Source: Chloroflexota bacterium (GTDB lineage: Bacteria; Vulcanimicrobiota; JAMCWD01). From it: a stretch of DNA of 40,454 nucleotides. This document shows positions 25,390 to 33,519 of this stretch, in pieces; within the stretch, counting starts at the first letter, position 1, and the number at the start of each line of letters is the position of its first letter. The notes under the pieces were generated by a model, which did no database searches, had not been told where the DNA came from, and saw only the letters and a program-made list of their open reading frames with translations. The stretch covers positions 1 to 40,454 of the forward strand of contig JAMCWD010000069.1 of NCBI GenBank assembly GCA_023475345.1, read 5' to 3'. Made by a program: the position numbers and the translations under genes.

Positions 25390-26336
25390 AATCAGGAAGC
25401 CACCTGGAAAGGCTCCTCGATAAAGGGACATTCGTAGTTACAGGCGAACTCGGGCCGCCGAAGAGTGTGAACAGGGAAGTCATCGAGAGAAAAGTCGGCT
25501 ACCTGAAGGGCATGGTGGATGCCGTAAACATTACGGACAACCAGACCGCCATCGCCCGCATGTCCAGCGTCGCCGCAGGCGTAATCTGCGTCCAGACGGG
25601 CCTTGAGCCGATAGTTCAGATGGTCTGCAGGGACAAAAACAGGCTTGCTTTACAGAGTGATGTCATGGGCGCTTATGCCCTCGGAATAAGGAATATCCTG
25701 TGTCTTACGGGGGATCACCAGTGTTTCGGAAACCACCCGGAGTGTAAAAACGTTTTCGACCTTGACGCCGTCCAATTCGTTCAGATGGTCAAGACCATGC
25801 GGGACGAAAAAAAATTCCAGAGCGGCGAAGAGATGAAAATGGAACCCCGCGTATTTATAGGGGCGGCCGCCAACCCGTTTGCCGACCCGTTCGAATTCAG
25901 GGTCATCAGGATGGAAAAGAAAATCAACGCCGGAGCCGATTTTATCCAGACCCAGCCCGTGTTTGATCTCGAAAGATTCGAGCGCTTCATGGAACTGGCA
26001 AGGAAAAGGAACCTCCACAAGAGGGCATATATCCTTGCCGGCGTCATGCCTGTCAAATCCGTCCGCGCCCTGACTTATATGAGGGACAGCGTCCCGGGGG
26101 TCATCATCCCGGAAGATGCCGTCGAAAGGATGGGCGCAGCCGCCGACGGCAAAGAAGAAGGCAAGCAGATGTGTATCGAAATGATCAAGAAGCTGAAAGA
26201 TATTGAAGGGGTGGCCGGGATTCATATAATGGCGGTGGAATGGGAGCAGGCGATCCCGGAGATCGTTGAAAAAGCATGCCTCCTGCCGAGGCCTCCTGTC
26301 GAAGCCCCGCCGGAGCTTGTGGAAACAGGGGATTGA
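25386..26336 (+). CDS. metF: methylene-tetrahydrofolate reductase MetF
   Basis: 316 residues. MetF reduces methylene-THF to methyl-THF on an FMN/FAD TIM barrel, ending the methyl branch. Family motifs: VTGELGPPKSVNR, AVNITDNQTAIARMSS, NILCLTGDHQ, FIGAAANPFADP, NAGADFIQTQPVFD and LAGVMPVKS. With metV and the Hdr/MvhD genes it matches the six-protein complex purified from M. thermoacetica, where direct NADH activity of MetFV alone was reported with an artificial acceptor only. Last gene of the operon; two hairpins follow. Confidence 0.95.
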   Translation: MKSGSHLERLLDKGTFVVTGELGPPKSVNREVIERKVGYLKGMVDAVNITDNQTAIARMSSVAAGVICVQTGLEPIVQMVCRDKNRLALQSDVMGAYALGIRNILCLTGDHQCFGNHPECKNVFDLDAVQFVQMVKTMRDEKKFQSGEEMKMEPRVFIGAAANPFADPFEFRVIRMEKKINAGADFIQTQPVFDLERFERFMELARKRNLHKRAYILAGVMPVKSVRALTYMRDSVPGVIIPEDAVERMGAAADGKEEGKQMCIEMIKKLKDIEGVAGIHIMAVEWEQAIPEIVEKACLLPRPPVEAPPELVETGD

Positions 26337-26348
26337 AAGGCCGTGATT

Positions 26349-26374
26349 ACGGGACGGGTTCCAGACCCGCCCGT
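26349..26374 (+). other. hairpin after metF
   Basis: Arms ACGGGACGGGT (26349-26359) and ACCCGCCCGT (26365-26374) pair over ten bases with one bulged A. It has no T-run and lies 13 nt past the metF stop, upstream of the stronger hairpin at 26401. It may protect the mRNA 3' end. Confidence 0.45.
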
Positions 26375-26397
26375 TAAGGCGTATAAATTCAAGGCTT

Positions 26398-26428
26398 TAA
26401 AAAGGGGCGGCTCGCAAACCGCCCCTTT
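26398..26428 (-). terminator. terminator between metF and the DUF4239-like gene
   Basis: A ten-base arm AAAGGGGCGG (26401-26410) pairs with CCGCCCCTTT (26419-26428) around an 8-nt loop. Read on the minus strand it ends in TTTTT and suits the DUF4239-like gene ending at 26439. On the plus strand the T-tract is broken (TTTCGATTATTT) but it may also help end the metF transcript. Confidence 0.7.
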
Positions 26429-26438
26429 CGATTATTTC

Positions 26439-27239
26439 CTAAAGCCCTACAATATGCTTGAAGATATTCAGGATATAGAAGAAAGGTTCAGGAGAAGCCC
26501 GGAGGTCTCCCGTGAAGGGGTAATCGAAGATCAGGATGGTGAACAGGATAAGCGCAATGATAGATGTCAAAAGGCTGGTCATGATGATCTGTGCCTTGAG
26601 GTTTTCCATCCCGAAGAAATAAGTGAACGAGACAGTGATGGCCCCTCCGAAGATGAGGACGAACCACAAAACGGAGTTCAGCCCTCTCTTACACTCGAAG
26701 ATACGCTGGTTGGCCAGTTTAAATGAGTCGTTCAATCTCACAACCGCATCCTGAAAGAGCACCTTCTCCGCCGCCGTTTCGGGCTCGAAGTTGCATAAAT
26801 ATACCCAGAGGTTGGTGATCGCTCTGATAGTACGGGGGCTTCTCTCTCCCCTCTGCATGGTATCCCACTCGTCTTCAGCGATGACCTCGGTGTAATGTAT
26901 AAGACGCTTGCGAAATTCCGTCCTGAACGGCTGGGGTAAACCCTGTGCATCCCGGAACACGTCCATCAAGTAGGCGGCTTCCAAATTCACGTTGCTGGCG
27001 GACTTATCGAAAGTCTCCCATACTATGATCACGGAAAAGGCAAGCAGCACGGCATAGACGACCCCCAGTGTGGCGAATATAAAACCGGCCACGTCATTAT
27101 GCTGTTTCAGTATATCGTGGGAGATAAAACGCCGGACTAAAAGCAATCCCAGTATGGAGAGGACAAGGGCACCGACTACGATGATGACGCCCAGGAGCGC
27201 AGTCGGCACGGTTAAGAGTACTTTTTGCGTGAACGGCAT
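26439..27239 (-). CDS. DUF4239-like membrane protein
   Basis: 266 residues. Four membrane helices: two near the N-terminus (VPTALLGVIIVVGALVLSI and GFIFATLGVVYAVLLAFSVI) and two near the C-terminus (VLWFVLIFGGAITVSFTYFF and MTSLLTSIIALILFTILIFD), with a ~120-residue soluble region between. The segment NDVAGFIFATLGVVYAVLLAF is characteristic of DUF4239, a family sometimes compared with bestrophin-like channels. Transport role not shown. Single-gene unit with its own terminator. Confidence 0.75.
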   Translation of the reverse strand: MPFTQKVLLTVPTALLGVIIVVGALVLSILGLLLVRRFISHDILKQHNDVAGFIFATLGVVYAVLLAFSVIIVWETFDKSASNVNLEAAYLMDVFRDAQGLPQPFRTEFRKRLIHYTEVIAEDEWDTMQRGERSPRTIRAITNLWVYLCNFEPETAAEKVLFQDAVVRLNDSFKLANQRIFECKRGLNSVLWFVLIFGGAITVSFTYFFGMENLKAQIIMTSLLTSIIALILFTILIFDYPFTGDLRASPEPFFYILNIFKHIVGL

Positions 27240-27329
27240 TTATGCACCCCTATTCCATAGAAATTTTATCAACCGGAAATTCTGTCAGCGCCTTCGGATC
27301 GAACCGGGAATATAACCCCCGGTTTACGC

Positions 27330-28133
27330 CTAATTTTTTTGCTGTTTCATCAGGCCCGCAGGCAGGTTGAATAACGAGGCATCGTTCTTCTTGTTAGAGA
27401 TGTCCTTAACCTCCGTCATCCTGGCTTTCCGGCCGTTCGCCTCATATTCGACGGTTTTTATGGGGATCCCGGAAAAACTCTTTCCTTTATTCCCTTGCGC
27501 GCTGCCATATTTTTCAAAACCAAAATTCCCCTTCGGCAATGCCTTGAAAAACTCTACAAAGGAATCGAAAACCTTGAAATCCCCTGTATTCAGCCCTATC
27601 GATTTCAAGTCCGTCGTCCATACCTCTTCGATTCTCTTTCCGCCTTCCGTGCCGTCGTATTTATCGCATACCCACTTGTTGACGGCAATACCGGAGCCGG
27701 TTTTATTATAAACGACTTCGGATTTCTTCTGCTCGGACATTTGCGGCATTTTGTCCTTCATCATCTTTTCCATCATTGCTCTCTGTTCGGGCGGCATGTT
27801 CGCCATCTGATCTTCAAACTGTTTTCTAGCCTGTTTCATCTTATCGCCGAACTTTTCCATATCCGCCCTGGTTAATTCCATGTATGTCCTGTCATTATTG
27901 TTTATAACCCAGACCAGGTCTTTATCCGCGCGGTAAATAAATATTAAATCCTGGCCGCTCCCCTTGCTGTCAGCCCTCAGCCTGTCGCTTTCGATATAAA
28001 TCTTCGTGTTGATGGTATCCGGGCGGTCACTGAAGGTTTGCCCCACGACGTCCATGTAAACCCCGGCTGTAGCGGAACCGGCAACAAATAAGAACAAAAA
28101 CACCGCGGCAATAAAAATCCTGAAATGTTTCAT
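27330..28133 (-). CDS. DUF4412-like exported protein
   Basis: 267 residues. A cleavable signal peptide is plain (FRIFIAAVFLFLFVAGSATA, cut after ATAG or nearby). The middle has a Met/Lys/Glu/Gln-rich region (MANMPPEQRAMMEKMMKD) seen in DUF4412 proteins, which also share the pattern of an N-terminal beta region with YRADKDLVWVINNNDRTYME. No cysteine pair or lipobox. Function unknown, likely periplasmic or cell-surface. AAGGAGG precedes ATG. Divergent from the radical SAM cluster. Confidence 0.7.
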   Translation of the reverse strand: MKHFRIFIAAVFLFLFVAGSATAGVYMDVVGQTFSDRPDTINTKIYIESDRLRADSKGSGQDLIFIYRADKDLVWVINNNDRTYMELTRADMEKFGDKMKQARKQFEDQMANMPPEQRAMMEKMMKDKMPQMSEQKKSEVVYNKTGSGIAVNKWVCDKYDGTEGGKRIEEVWTTDLKSIGLNTGDFKVFDSFVEFFKALPKGNFGFEKYGSAQGNKGKSFSGIPIKTVEYEANGRKARMTEVKDISNKKNDASLFNLPAGLMKQQKN

Positions 28134-28296
28134 AACGCTTACCTCCTTTTATATAAATTCTCAATGACATTTAATTTTCTACACTGCAAAAATTATCCCT
28201 CCGGGAAAATCTATGTTATTTAAAACATGTTGTATTCACCGGGCATGAGCAGGAGCAGGGGCCGGAATGTGAAATATTACCCCCGGAGGGATTATT
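28134..28296. other. divergent intergenic region before the radical SAM cluster
   Basis: 163 nt between the DUF4412-like gene (minus) and the 41-residue ORF (plus). It is AT-rich for its first ~90 nt and presumably holds promoters for both directions. No clear consensus pair was found on the plus strand. Confidence 0.4.
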
Positions 28297-28422
28297 ATGT
28301 CGAGAGCATGGTTTAAACTGGTAGTGGGGATCAAAATACTCATAAGGTGTCCAGAACTGATACCTTATCTTTTGCCTGCACCCTTACGCAATCTTATAGT
28401 TCATGAAAAATACAACTGGTAA
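28297..28422 (+). CDS. 41-residue small protein, first gene of the radical SAM cluster
   Basis: ATG at 28297 with GGAGG 7-8 nt upstream, TAA at 28420-28422, then 18 nt to the next ATG. The peptide begins MSRAWFKLVVGIKILIRC, continues PELIPYLLPAPLRNL and ends EKYNW. It has one Cys, a basic N-terminus and a hydrophobic core, so it might be a small membrane-associated protein. It has codons like the neighbours and a strong RBS, so translation is credible although it is below usual length cut-offs. Family not recognised. It could be a small subunit of the cluster's product or, less likely, a peptide substrate of the radical SAM enzyme. Confidence 0.6.
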   Translation: MSRAWFKLVVGIKILIRCPELIPYLLPAPLRNLIVHEKYNW

Positions 28423-28440
28423 CATCAAGGAGCAGCCGTT

Positions 28441-28797
28441 ATGTCAACAGGCAAAATCATAGGTTATATCGGCGCCGCCGTTTTGATCCTTTTCGGGGTG
28501 TTATGGATTATAGCCGCGACCAACGGTGAAAATGTGGGCTCAAGGCTCGCCCTGGGCGGCTTCATGCTGCTTTTGGGCATCGGGATTATAGTCCTTATAA
28601 AATTGAGGGAACCGCAGGAAAAGACGATAGTCCAGAAGCTCGAACTTTCCAATACCGCCGAACTTGAAGAACTCAAGTGTAAAAGCTGCGGGGCAAGGCT
28701 CGATGAAAAAAGCATAAAGATCTCCGGCTCCTCGGTGGTCGTTACGTGCCCGTATTGTAACAGCGTTTACGAATTGAGGGAGGCTCCGAAATGGTAA
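28441..28797 (+). CDS. two-helix membrane protein with zinc ribbon
   Basis: 118 residues. Two membrane helices (IGYIGAAVLILFGVLWIIAA and RLALGGFMLLLGIGIIVLI) are followed by a short linker and a zinc-ribbon: CKSCGARLD and TCPYCNSVYEL, giving two CxxC pairs ~24 residues apart. The ribbon would face the cytoplasm if the N-terminus is inside. AAGGAG lies 8 nt before ATG. The stop overlaps the next ATG by 7 nt (AAATGGTAA), so it is translationally coupled to the DUF2207 gene and probably acts with it. Function unknown. Confidence 0.75.
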   Translation: MSTGKIIGYIGAAVLILFGVLWIIAATNGENVGSRLALGGFMLLLGIGIIVLIKLREPQEKTIVQKLELSNTAELEELKCKSCGARLDEKSIKISGSSVVVTCPYCNSVYELREAPKW

Positions 28798-30422
28798 GAA
28801 AATTTCTTGCTTTTATATTCCTGGCTCTTCTCTGGCTTTTTATCTCTGCCCATCCTGCGTTTGCAAAATACTCGTTCGAGCTTCCCGAGGCAAAGGCGGT
28901 GGTTACGGCCCAGAAGAACGGTTCTGCTGATATCGAATACTGGTTCACCTTCAAAAATGATCCCGGCGGCCAGCCTATCGACGTCGTCGATGTCGGCTTC
29001 CCGAACAATTATTGCAGCGTGAGCAGCGTTTACGCTCAGGAAGACGGGGTTGACATACGCGACATAAGAAAATCCGCTTACATAAATAACGGTGTCGAGG
29101 TTCACCTTCCGAAACCCATTCCGCCTGGAGAAAGCGGCACCGTATATGTGAAGTTCCCTGCGGACAGGATGGTATGGCAAGATGATAAGGACAAGGAATA
29201 CGCCAGCATAGAATTCTCCCCCACCTGGTTCGACGGCTCTCTTTTAAACGGGACAACGGCCAGGACAGTCCAGGTAATCATGCCCCAGGGGGTTCTCCCC
29301 GACGAGCCGCGTTACCATCGTGAAAAATTCACCAAAGCCGACTATACCGGCACTACCGTCATATATACATGGCATGACCCGGCGGCGAGATTTACGGGGA
29401 AGTATCTCATCGGCGCATCGTTTCCTAAAAAATATGTCGAAAAAGTTTACGAACGGCCTAAAATAAATCTTTTTGCTTTTCTTTTGAAGCATCTTGCCAA
29501 TGCAATAGGGGTCCTTTTTGTATGGATCTTTAACCCGATCATAATATTCCCTGTTTTAATTATCTTTTCGTTCTGGCAGCAGAGAAGAAGGCGCATGAAA
29601 TACCTGCCCCCGACAATCGGGGTTGAAGGCGTCGGGGTCAAAACCGGCCTGACGGCTCCCCGGGCCGCCCTCCTGCTTGAAGTACCCCTGAACAAAGTCG
29701 TTACCATGATTATGTTCGGGCTGATCAGAAAAGGATTTATCACCGTCCGCAAAACCGAGCCGCTGGCCTTTGAAAGGCTGAAAAAAGACGAAGAGCCCGA
29801 GTATCCGTATGAAAAAGACTTCCTCAAATCCTTCGATGAATACGGCGTCCCGAACGAGATAAGGCTCAGGGCGATGATGATCGACATGATCAAGGATCTG
29901 AAGGAAAGGATGCGGGGCTTCAGCCTGAAAGATACCGTGGCCTATTACCGCCAGGTGGTATCGGACGCGTGGAAACAGGTGGAAAGCGCCGATACACCGG
30001 AATTGAAATACAAACAATACGACGATGATTTCGAATGGGTGGCGCTCGACCACGATTTTGACAGGAGAACACACAACACTTTTGCCGATACTTACGTCTC
30101 ACCTTCCTGGTGGCCCAGGTACATTACAGGCGGCCCGTCCGTTTCTCCTGCGCCTTCCGGCGGAGGCGGATACACCCCCTCTCCCAATATCGAGATCCCC
30201 AGGATGGCCGGGGCGGAATTCGCATCGGGGCTGGTCGGATGGTTTGAAACTTCTTCCCAGAACATCGTCGGGAAATCGGAAAGCTTCATTTCGTCTGTAA
30301 CAGAGGTGTCCAACCCGGTTCCTGTTTCATCCGGCAGCGGGTTCTCGGGAGGCGGAGGCGGCTGTGCGTGCGCATGCGCATGCGCCGGTTGTGCCTGCGC
30401 ATGTGCCGGGGGCGGCCGCTGA
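28791..30422 (+). CDS. DUF2207 membrane protein with a C-terminal Cys-Ala repeat tail
   Basis: 543 residues. Signal peptide (FLAFIFLALLWLFISAHPAFA), an extracytoplasmic beta-rich DUF2207 region (about 23-220), a membrane helix (AIGVLFVWIFNPIIIFPVLIIF), then RRRR and a cytoplasmic helical domain including PRAALLLEVPLNKVVTMIMF and GLIRKGF. After a Pro/Ser/Gly-rich linker and GSGFSGGGGG the last 19 residues are (CA)4-G-(CA)3-GGGR: seven Cys alternating with Ala. If topology is as read, the tail is cytoplasmic, where a radical SAM enzyme could reach it. DUF2207 proteins often end in Gly/Ser-rich tails; the Cys-Ala form beside a SPASM enzyme is unusual. SD GGGAGG precedes ATG. Confidence 0.82.
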   Translation: MVRKFLAFIFLALLWLFISAHPAFAKYSFELPEAKAVVTAQKNGSADIEYWFTFKNDPGGQPIDVVDVGFPNNYCSVSSVYAQEDGVDIRDIRKSAYINNGVEVHLPKPIPPGESGTVYVKFPADRMVWQDDKDKEYASIEFSPTWFDGSLLNGTTARTVQVIMPQGVLPDEPRYHREKFTKADYTGTTVIYTWHDPAARFTGKYLIGASFPKKYVEKVYERPKINLFAFLLKHLANAIGVLFVWIFNPIIIFPVLIIFSFWQQRRRRMKYLPPTIGVEGVGVKTGLTAPRAALLLEVPLNKVVTMIMFGLIRKGFITVRKTEPLAFERLKKDEEPEYPYEKDFLKSFDEYGVPNEIRLRAMMIDMIKDLKERMRGFSLKDTVAYYRQVVSDAWKQVESADTPELKYKQYDDDFEWVALDHDFDRRTHNTFADTYVSPSWWPRYITGGPSVSPAPSGGGGYTPSPNIEIPRMAGAEFASGLVGWFETSSQNIVGKSESFISSVTEVSNPVPVSSGSGFSGGGGGCACACACAGCACACAGGGR

Positions 30423-30464
30423 TACTAAATTATAAATCCCAACTGTTTTCCGGAGGATGACATA

Positions 30465-31829
30465 ATGAAATTGCTGGAAAAAATCAAAAACTTCCTCACT
30501 AATGAAAAGCCTCTCGAGCCGGGGACTTTCCACCTGCGGGGCGAGGAGGGCAGTCAAACATACCGGCTCCACCTGAGGATTGATCCCGGCGGGAAAGGGA
30601 CGCTGGTCGTGAACGCTTCCAGGATAATACACCTGAACCAGACCGCCACGGAATACGCCCGCCACCTGATAAAAGACGACGGCACGGAAAAAGTCATTAA
30701 AGAGATGACGCACCGCTACAAGGTTTCAAAGGATACCGTAAAAAAGGATTACGAAAATCTGAAAGGCACGATTAAAACCCTCGTAACCACAGGCGATATC
30801 TGCCCTATAACTTACCTCGACGCCGAAAGGGTCGAGCCCTTCACGACCCCCGTCGTCGCGCCTTATAGAATGGACCTGGCGCTGACATACCGTTGTGACA
30901 ACCGTTGTACTCACTGCTACGTGCCGCCTGACAGGGCGAATGTAAATGAGCTGGCTACCGATCAATGGAAAAAGATCCTTGACATGTTGTGGGATGCGGG
31001 GATACCGCACGTTACTTTTACCGGCGGCGAAGCCACGATGAGGGAAGATCTCGCCGAACTTATAGAACATGCCGAATCTCTGGGCGTCGTTACGGGCCTT
31101 CTCACCAACGGGCGTAAATTGTCCGACCCGGAATTCGTCAGGAAGCTGGTGGAAGCGGGCCTTGACCATTTCCAGATAACAATCGAGTCATACGATGAAG
31201 AAATCCACGACCGGATGGTCGGAGTAAAAGGCGCATGGAAAGAATCCGTCCAGGGGCTTAAAAACGCCCTCGCTACCGAAGTGTACACCATAACCAATAC
31301 CACGCTGACCACTCTCAACGCAGGCGGAGCCGTAGATACGGTGAAATTCCTGGCAGGCCTGGGCGTCGAGGTTTTTGCAATGAACGGGATAATACACGCA
31401 GGGAAAGGCGCGGACTGCGGCATAGCATTGCGGGAAAACGAACTGGGCAAAATCATTGAGCCTGTGCGGCTGGCGGCTCTTGAAAAAAAGATGCGCTTTA
31501 TATGGTACACCCCCACCCGCTATTGTAACTTCGATCCCGTGGACGCAGGCATAGGGCCGAAACAGTGCAGTGCGGCCAAGGCAAACATGTGTATCGAGCC
31601 GGACGGCGAGGTACTTCCCTGCCAGAGCTATTATCATCCGGCTGGAAACATCCTGAAAGACCCGTGGAATAAAATATGGAACTCGTCCGTCTGTACCGAT
31701 ATCCGGGAAAGGAAGAACCTCCCGGGAATGTGCAAATCATGCAATACTCTGCCTGTCTGCGGCGGCGGATGCCCGTTATGGAAAGACGGGGAAGATTTCG
31801 TCTGCCGGGAGAGCAAATCATCCGGCTGA
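30465..31829 (+). CDS. radical SAM/SPASM enzyme with N-terminal PqqD-like domain
   Basis: 454 residues. Residues ~43-108 look like a PqqD/RRE fold (VVNASRIIHLNQTATEYARHLI), the domain that binds substrate peptides in RiPP enzymes. The radical SAM core begins MDLALTYRCDNRCTHCY with Cys144, 148 and 151 for the SAM-binding cluster, then FTGGEATMREDL. The C-terminal SPASM region has the cysteines for auxiliary clusters: QCSAAKANMCIEPDGEVLPCQSYY, then MCKSCNTLPVCGGGCP. Such enzymes (PqqE, AnSME, SCIFF/ranthipeptide maturases) modify peptides or proteins. GGAGG precedes ATG, 42 nt after the Cys-Ala tailed protein, which is the obvious substrate candidate. Confidence 0.88.
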   Translation: MKLLEKIKNFLTNEKPLEPGTFHLRGEEGSQTYRLHLRIDPGGKGTLVVNASRIIHLNQTATEYARHLIKDDGTEKVIKEMTHRYKVSKDTVKKDYENLKGTIKTLVTTGDICPITYLDAERVEPFTTPVVAPYRMDLALTYRCDNRCTHCYVPPDRANVNELATDQWKKILDMLWDAGIPHVTFTGGEATMREDLAELIEHAESLGVVTGLLTNGRKLSDPEFVRKLVEAGLDHFQITIESYDEEIHDRMVGVKGAWKESVQGLKNALATEVYTITNTTLTTLNAGGAVDTVKFLAGLGVEVFAMNGIIHAGKGADCGIALRENELGKIIEPVRLAALEKKMRFIWYTPTRYCNFDPVDAGIGPKQCSAAKANMCIEPDGEVLPCQSYYHPAGNILKDPWNKIWNSSVCTDIRERKNLPGMCKSCNTLPVCGGGCPLWKDGEDFVCRESKSSG

Positions 31830-31920
31830 TCATCAAACTTCCGGAACAAAGAAAGGAATTTGATCCTTTTCGGACAAGTATTTCTTTATCATGGAAAATT
31901 TTAACAGGGACGGCTTGATC

Positions 31921-32409
31921 ATGGATGATAAGAACATGGACGCTCCCGATCCTGACGATGAGGAATTTCTCGACCTGGATGATTTACACTTCGCCAGGGA
32001 TGTGCTTCACAATTGTAACTTTTCAATTATAATCGTCAAGGACGGGGCGCTCCTTTATACTTCGAAAGAATCGGGCATACTTCCCCTGTTTCATGCGGCG
32101 TTAAGCGCGGGGGATTATATCGACACGTATGTTGCCGATAAGGTAATCGGAAAGGCTGCGGCGCTTTTACTCTTATACATGAAAGTTGCAGGCGTTTATA
32201 CCCCGGTAATGAGCAAAGACGCGCTTCGAATACTGAAAGACAGAGGTGTGCGGGTCGATGCCGATAAAATTGTAGAATTAATTACCGACAAAAGCGGAAA
32301 TGCTCCCTGCCCCCTGGAAATAGCCGTTAAAGTTATCGGGGATGACCCCTGGGAAGGCCTGGCGGCGATAGCAAATCATTTCAAGGAGAGGTTTAATATC
32401 GATGAATAA
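31921..32409 (+). CDS. DUF1893 family protein
   Basis: 162 residues from the ATG at 31921 (AGGGA 10 nt upstream); another ATG at 31891 has no SD. The DUF1893 pattern is clear: ARDVLHNCNFSIIIVKDGALLYTSKESGILPL, then VADKVIGKAAALLLLYMKVAGVYTPVMSKDALRIL, and CPLEIAVKVIGDDP (each a separate short stretch). The T. maritima member TM1506 has a cytidine-deaminase-like fold, but the zinc-binding deaminase motif is not seen. An acidic N-terminal extension (PDPDDEEFLDLDD) is unusual. Function unknown. It overlaps the TPR gene by 8 nt. Confidence 0.75.
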   Translation: MDDKNMDAPDPDDEEFLDLDDLHFARDVLHNCNFSIIIVKDGALLYTSKESGILPLFHAALSAGDYIDTYVADKVIGKAAALLLLYMKVAGVYTPVMSKDALRILKDRGVRVDADKIVELITDKSGNAPCPLEIAVKVIGDDPWEGLAAIANHFKERFNIDE

Positions 32410-33511
32410 ACGCATTATATTTTTTACCATTATTTTCTTTATCGCTTCTTTATCGCTGGAGGCTTTTGCCGCTACCCCGGTCTTCGATGAAAAGGAACGG
32501 GAATTTATAACGGAGGCATACTCGATAAGCCCGACTCTCAGACCCGTGGATTGGCCGAAACTTGCAAAAAGGAACAGGGGAATAATAACCGATGAATTTC
32601 TCGACAAGCTGGAGAAAAGCATCGATGCTTCACTGAGAGCCAAAAGGGATCAGGGCGCATTCTACCTGGCTTACCTTGCCGATGTATGCGCCGAGACGGT
32701 TCATAAGAAATCCGATTACCGCCTGGGGCTTGCATGGTATTACATCAAGTCCGACAGGGGCGGGGAGGCCATCGATATATGCAATAACATCAGGCTCACG
32801 CATCCCAACGATCCCAATATAGAACTGGCCCTTGCCGCCTCGGTCGATGCGAACGGCGATTCCGCCGGGGCTTACCCCATGTATCTCGATGTTGTTCGCA
32901 GGGCTCCGAAAAACGAAGCGGCAAGAATCTACCTCGGCAAGTTTTATATGAAAATGAACGAGTATGACCGGGCGAAGGAACAGCTTACAAAAGCCATTGA
33001 AATAAACCCGAACAGCGAGGCGGTCGGCCTGCTTGCACAGCTTGAGTCCGAGAGAAAATTAAAATTGGCCGAAGTTAAAACCCCAACCGTTTCAACCCCT
33101 GTAAATGTGGAGGAAACATTTTCCCCTGAAGCAAAAGAGCTTATAGCCGACGGGAACCGGCTGCTGGAAGAAAACAACCTGGAACTGGCTGCATCGTCAT
33201 TTAACCAGGCGCTGGCGATAAATAAAAATTCGATTAGCGCCATCGAGGGGCTTGCAAGCGTTTATCTAAGAAAGAAAGAATACAACGATGCCATCCCTAT
33301 CCTTGAAAACGCCGTTAAAATCTCACCCACGAACCCTGTATTACACCGTTTGCTCGGCACCGCTTACGAGCAAAAGGCCGAAGGCACCGGCGTGATTTTA
33401 TTCCTGGATCAGGCCATTGCGGAATATGAAGAAGCCGTCCGCCTGAACCCGGAAGACGGGATTTCACAATTCTATATCAAAAGGGTACAGGAAAAAAAGG
33501 GCAATTTTTAA
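32402..33511 (+). CDS. exported TPR-repeat protein
   Basis: 369 residues. Signal peptide (IIFFTIIFFIASLSLEAFA), then TPR repeats: about 150-220 (ARIYLGKFYMKMNEYDRAKE) and 245-365 (LAASSFNQALAINKNSIS, YNDAIPILENAVKISPTNP, and IAEYEEAVRLNPEDGI). TPR helices make protein contacts. No enzyme domain is seen. It overlaps the DUF1893 gene and precedes the methyltransferase by 8 nt, so it is probably in the same operon. It may be a surface scaffold for the DUF2207 protein; that is inference. Confidence 0.82.
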   Translation: MNKRIIFFTIIFFIASLSLEAFAATPVFDEKEREFITEAYSISPTLRPVDWPKLAKRNRGIITDEFLDKLEKSIDASLRAKRDQGAFYLAYLADVCAETVHKKSDYRLGLAWYYIKSDRGGEAIDICNNIRLTHPNDPNIELALAASVDANGDSAGAYPMYLDVVRRAPKNEAARIYLGKFYMKMNEYDRAKEQLTKAIEINPNSEAVGLLAQLESERKLKLAEVKTPTVSTPVNVEETFSPEAKELIADGNRLLEENNLELAASSFNQALAINKNSISAIEGLASVYLRKKEYNDAIPILENAVKISPTNPVLHRLLGTAYEQKAEGTGVILFLDQAIAEYEEAVRLNPEDGISQFYIKRVQEKKGNF

Positions 33512-33519
33512 GGCATAAA

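Noticed and set aside
30363..30419. Cys-Ala tail as an assembly or frameshift artefact
   Set aside because: The frame stays open through a Gly linker and ends at a proper stop, mixed codons (TGT/TGC, GCG/GCA/GCC) are used, and an RBS for the next gene follows in place.
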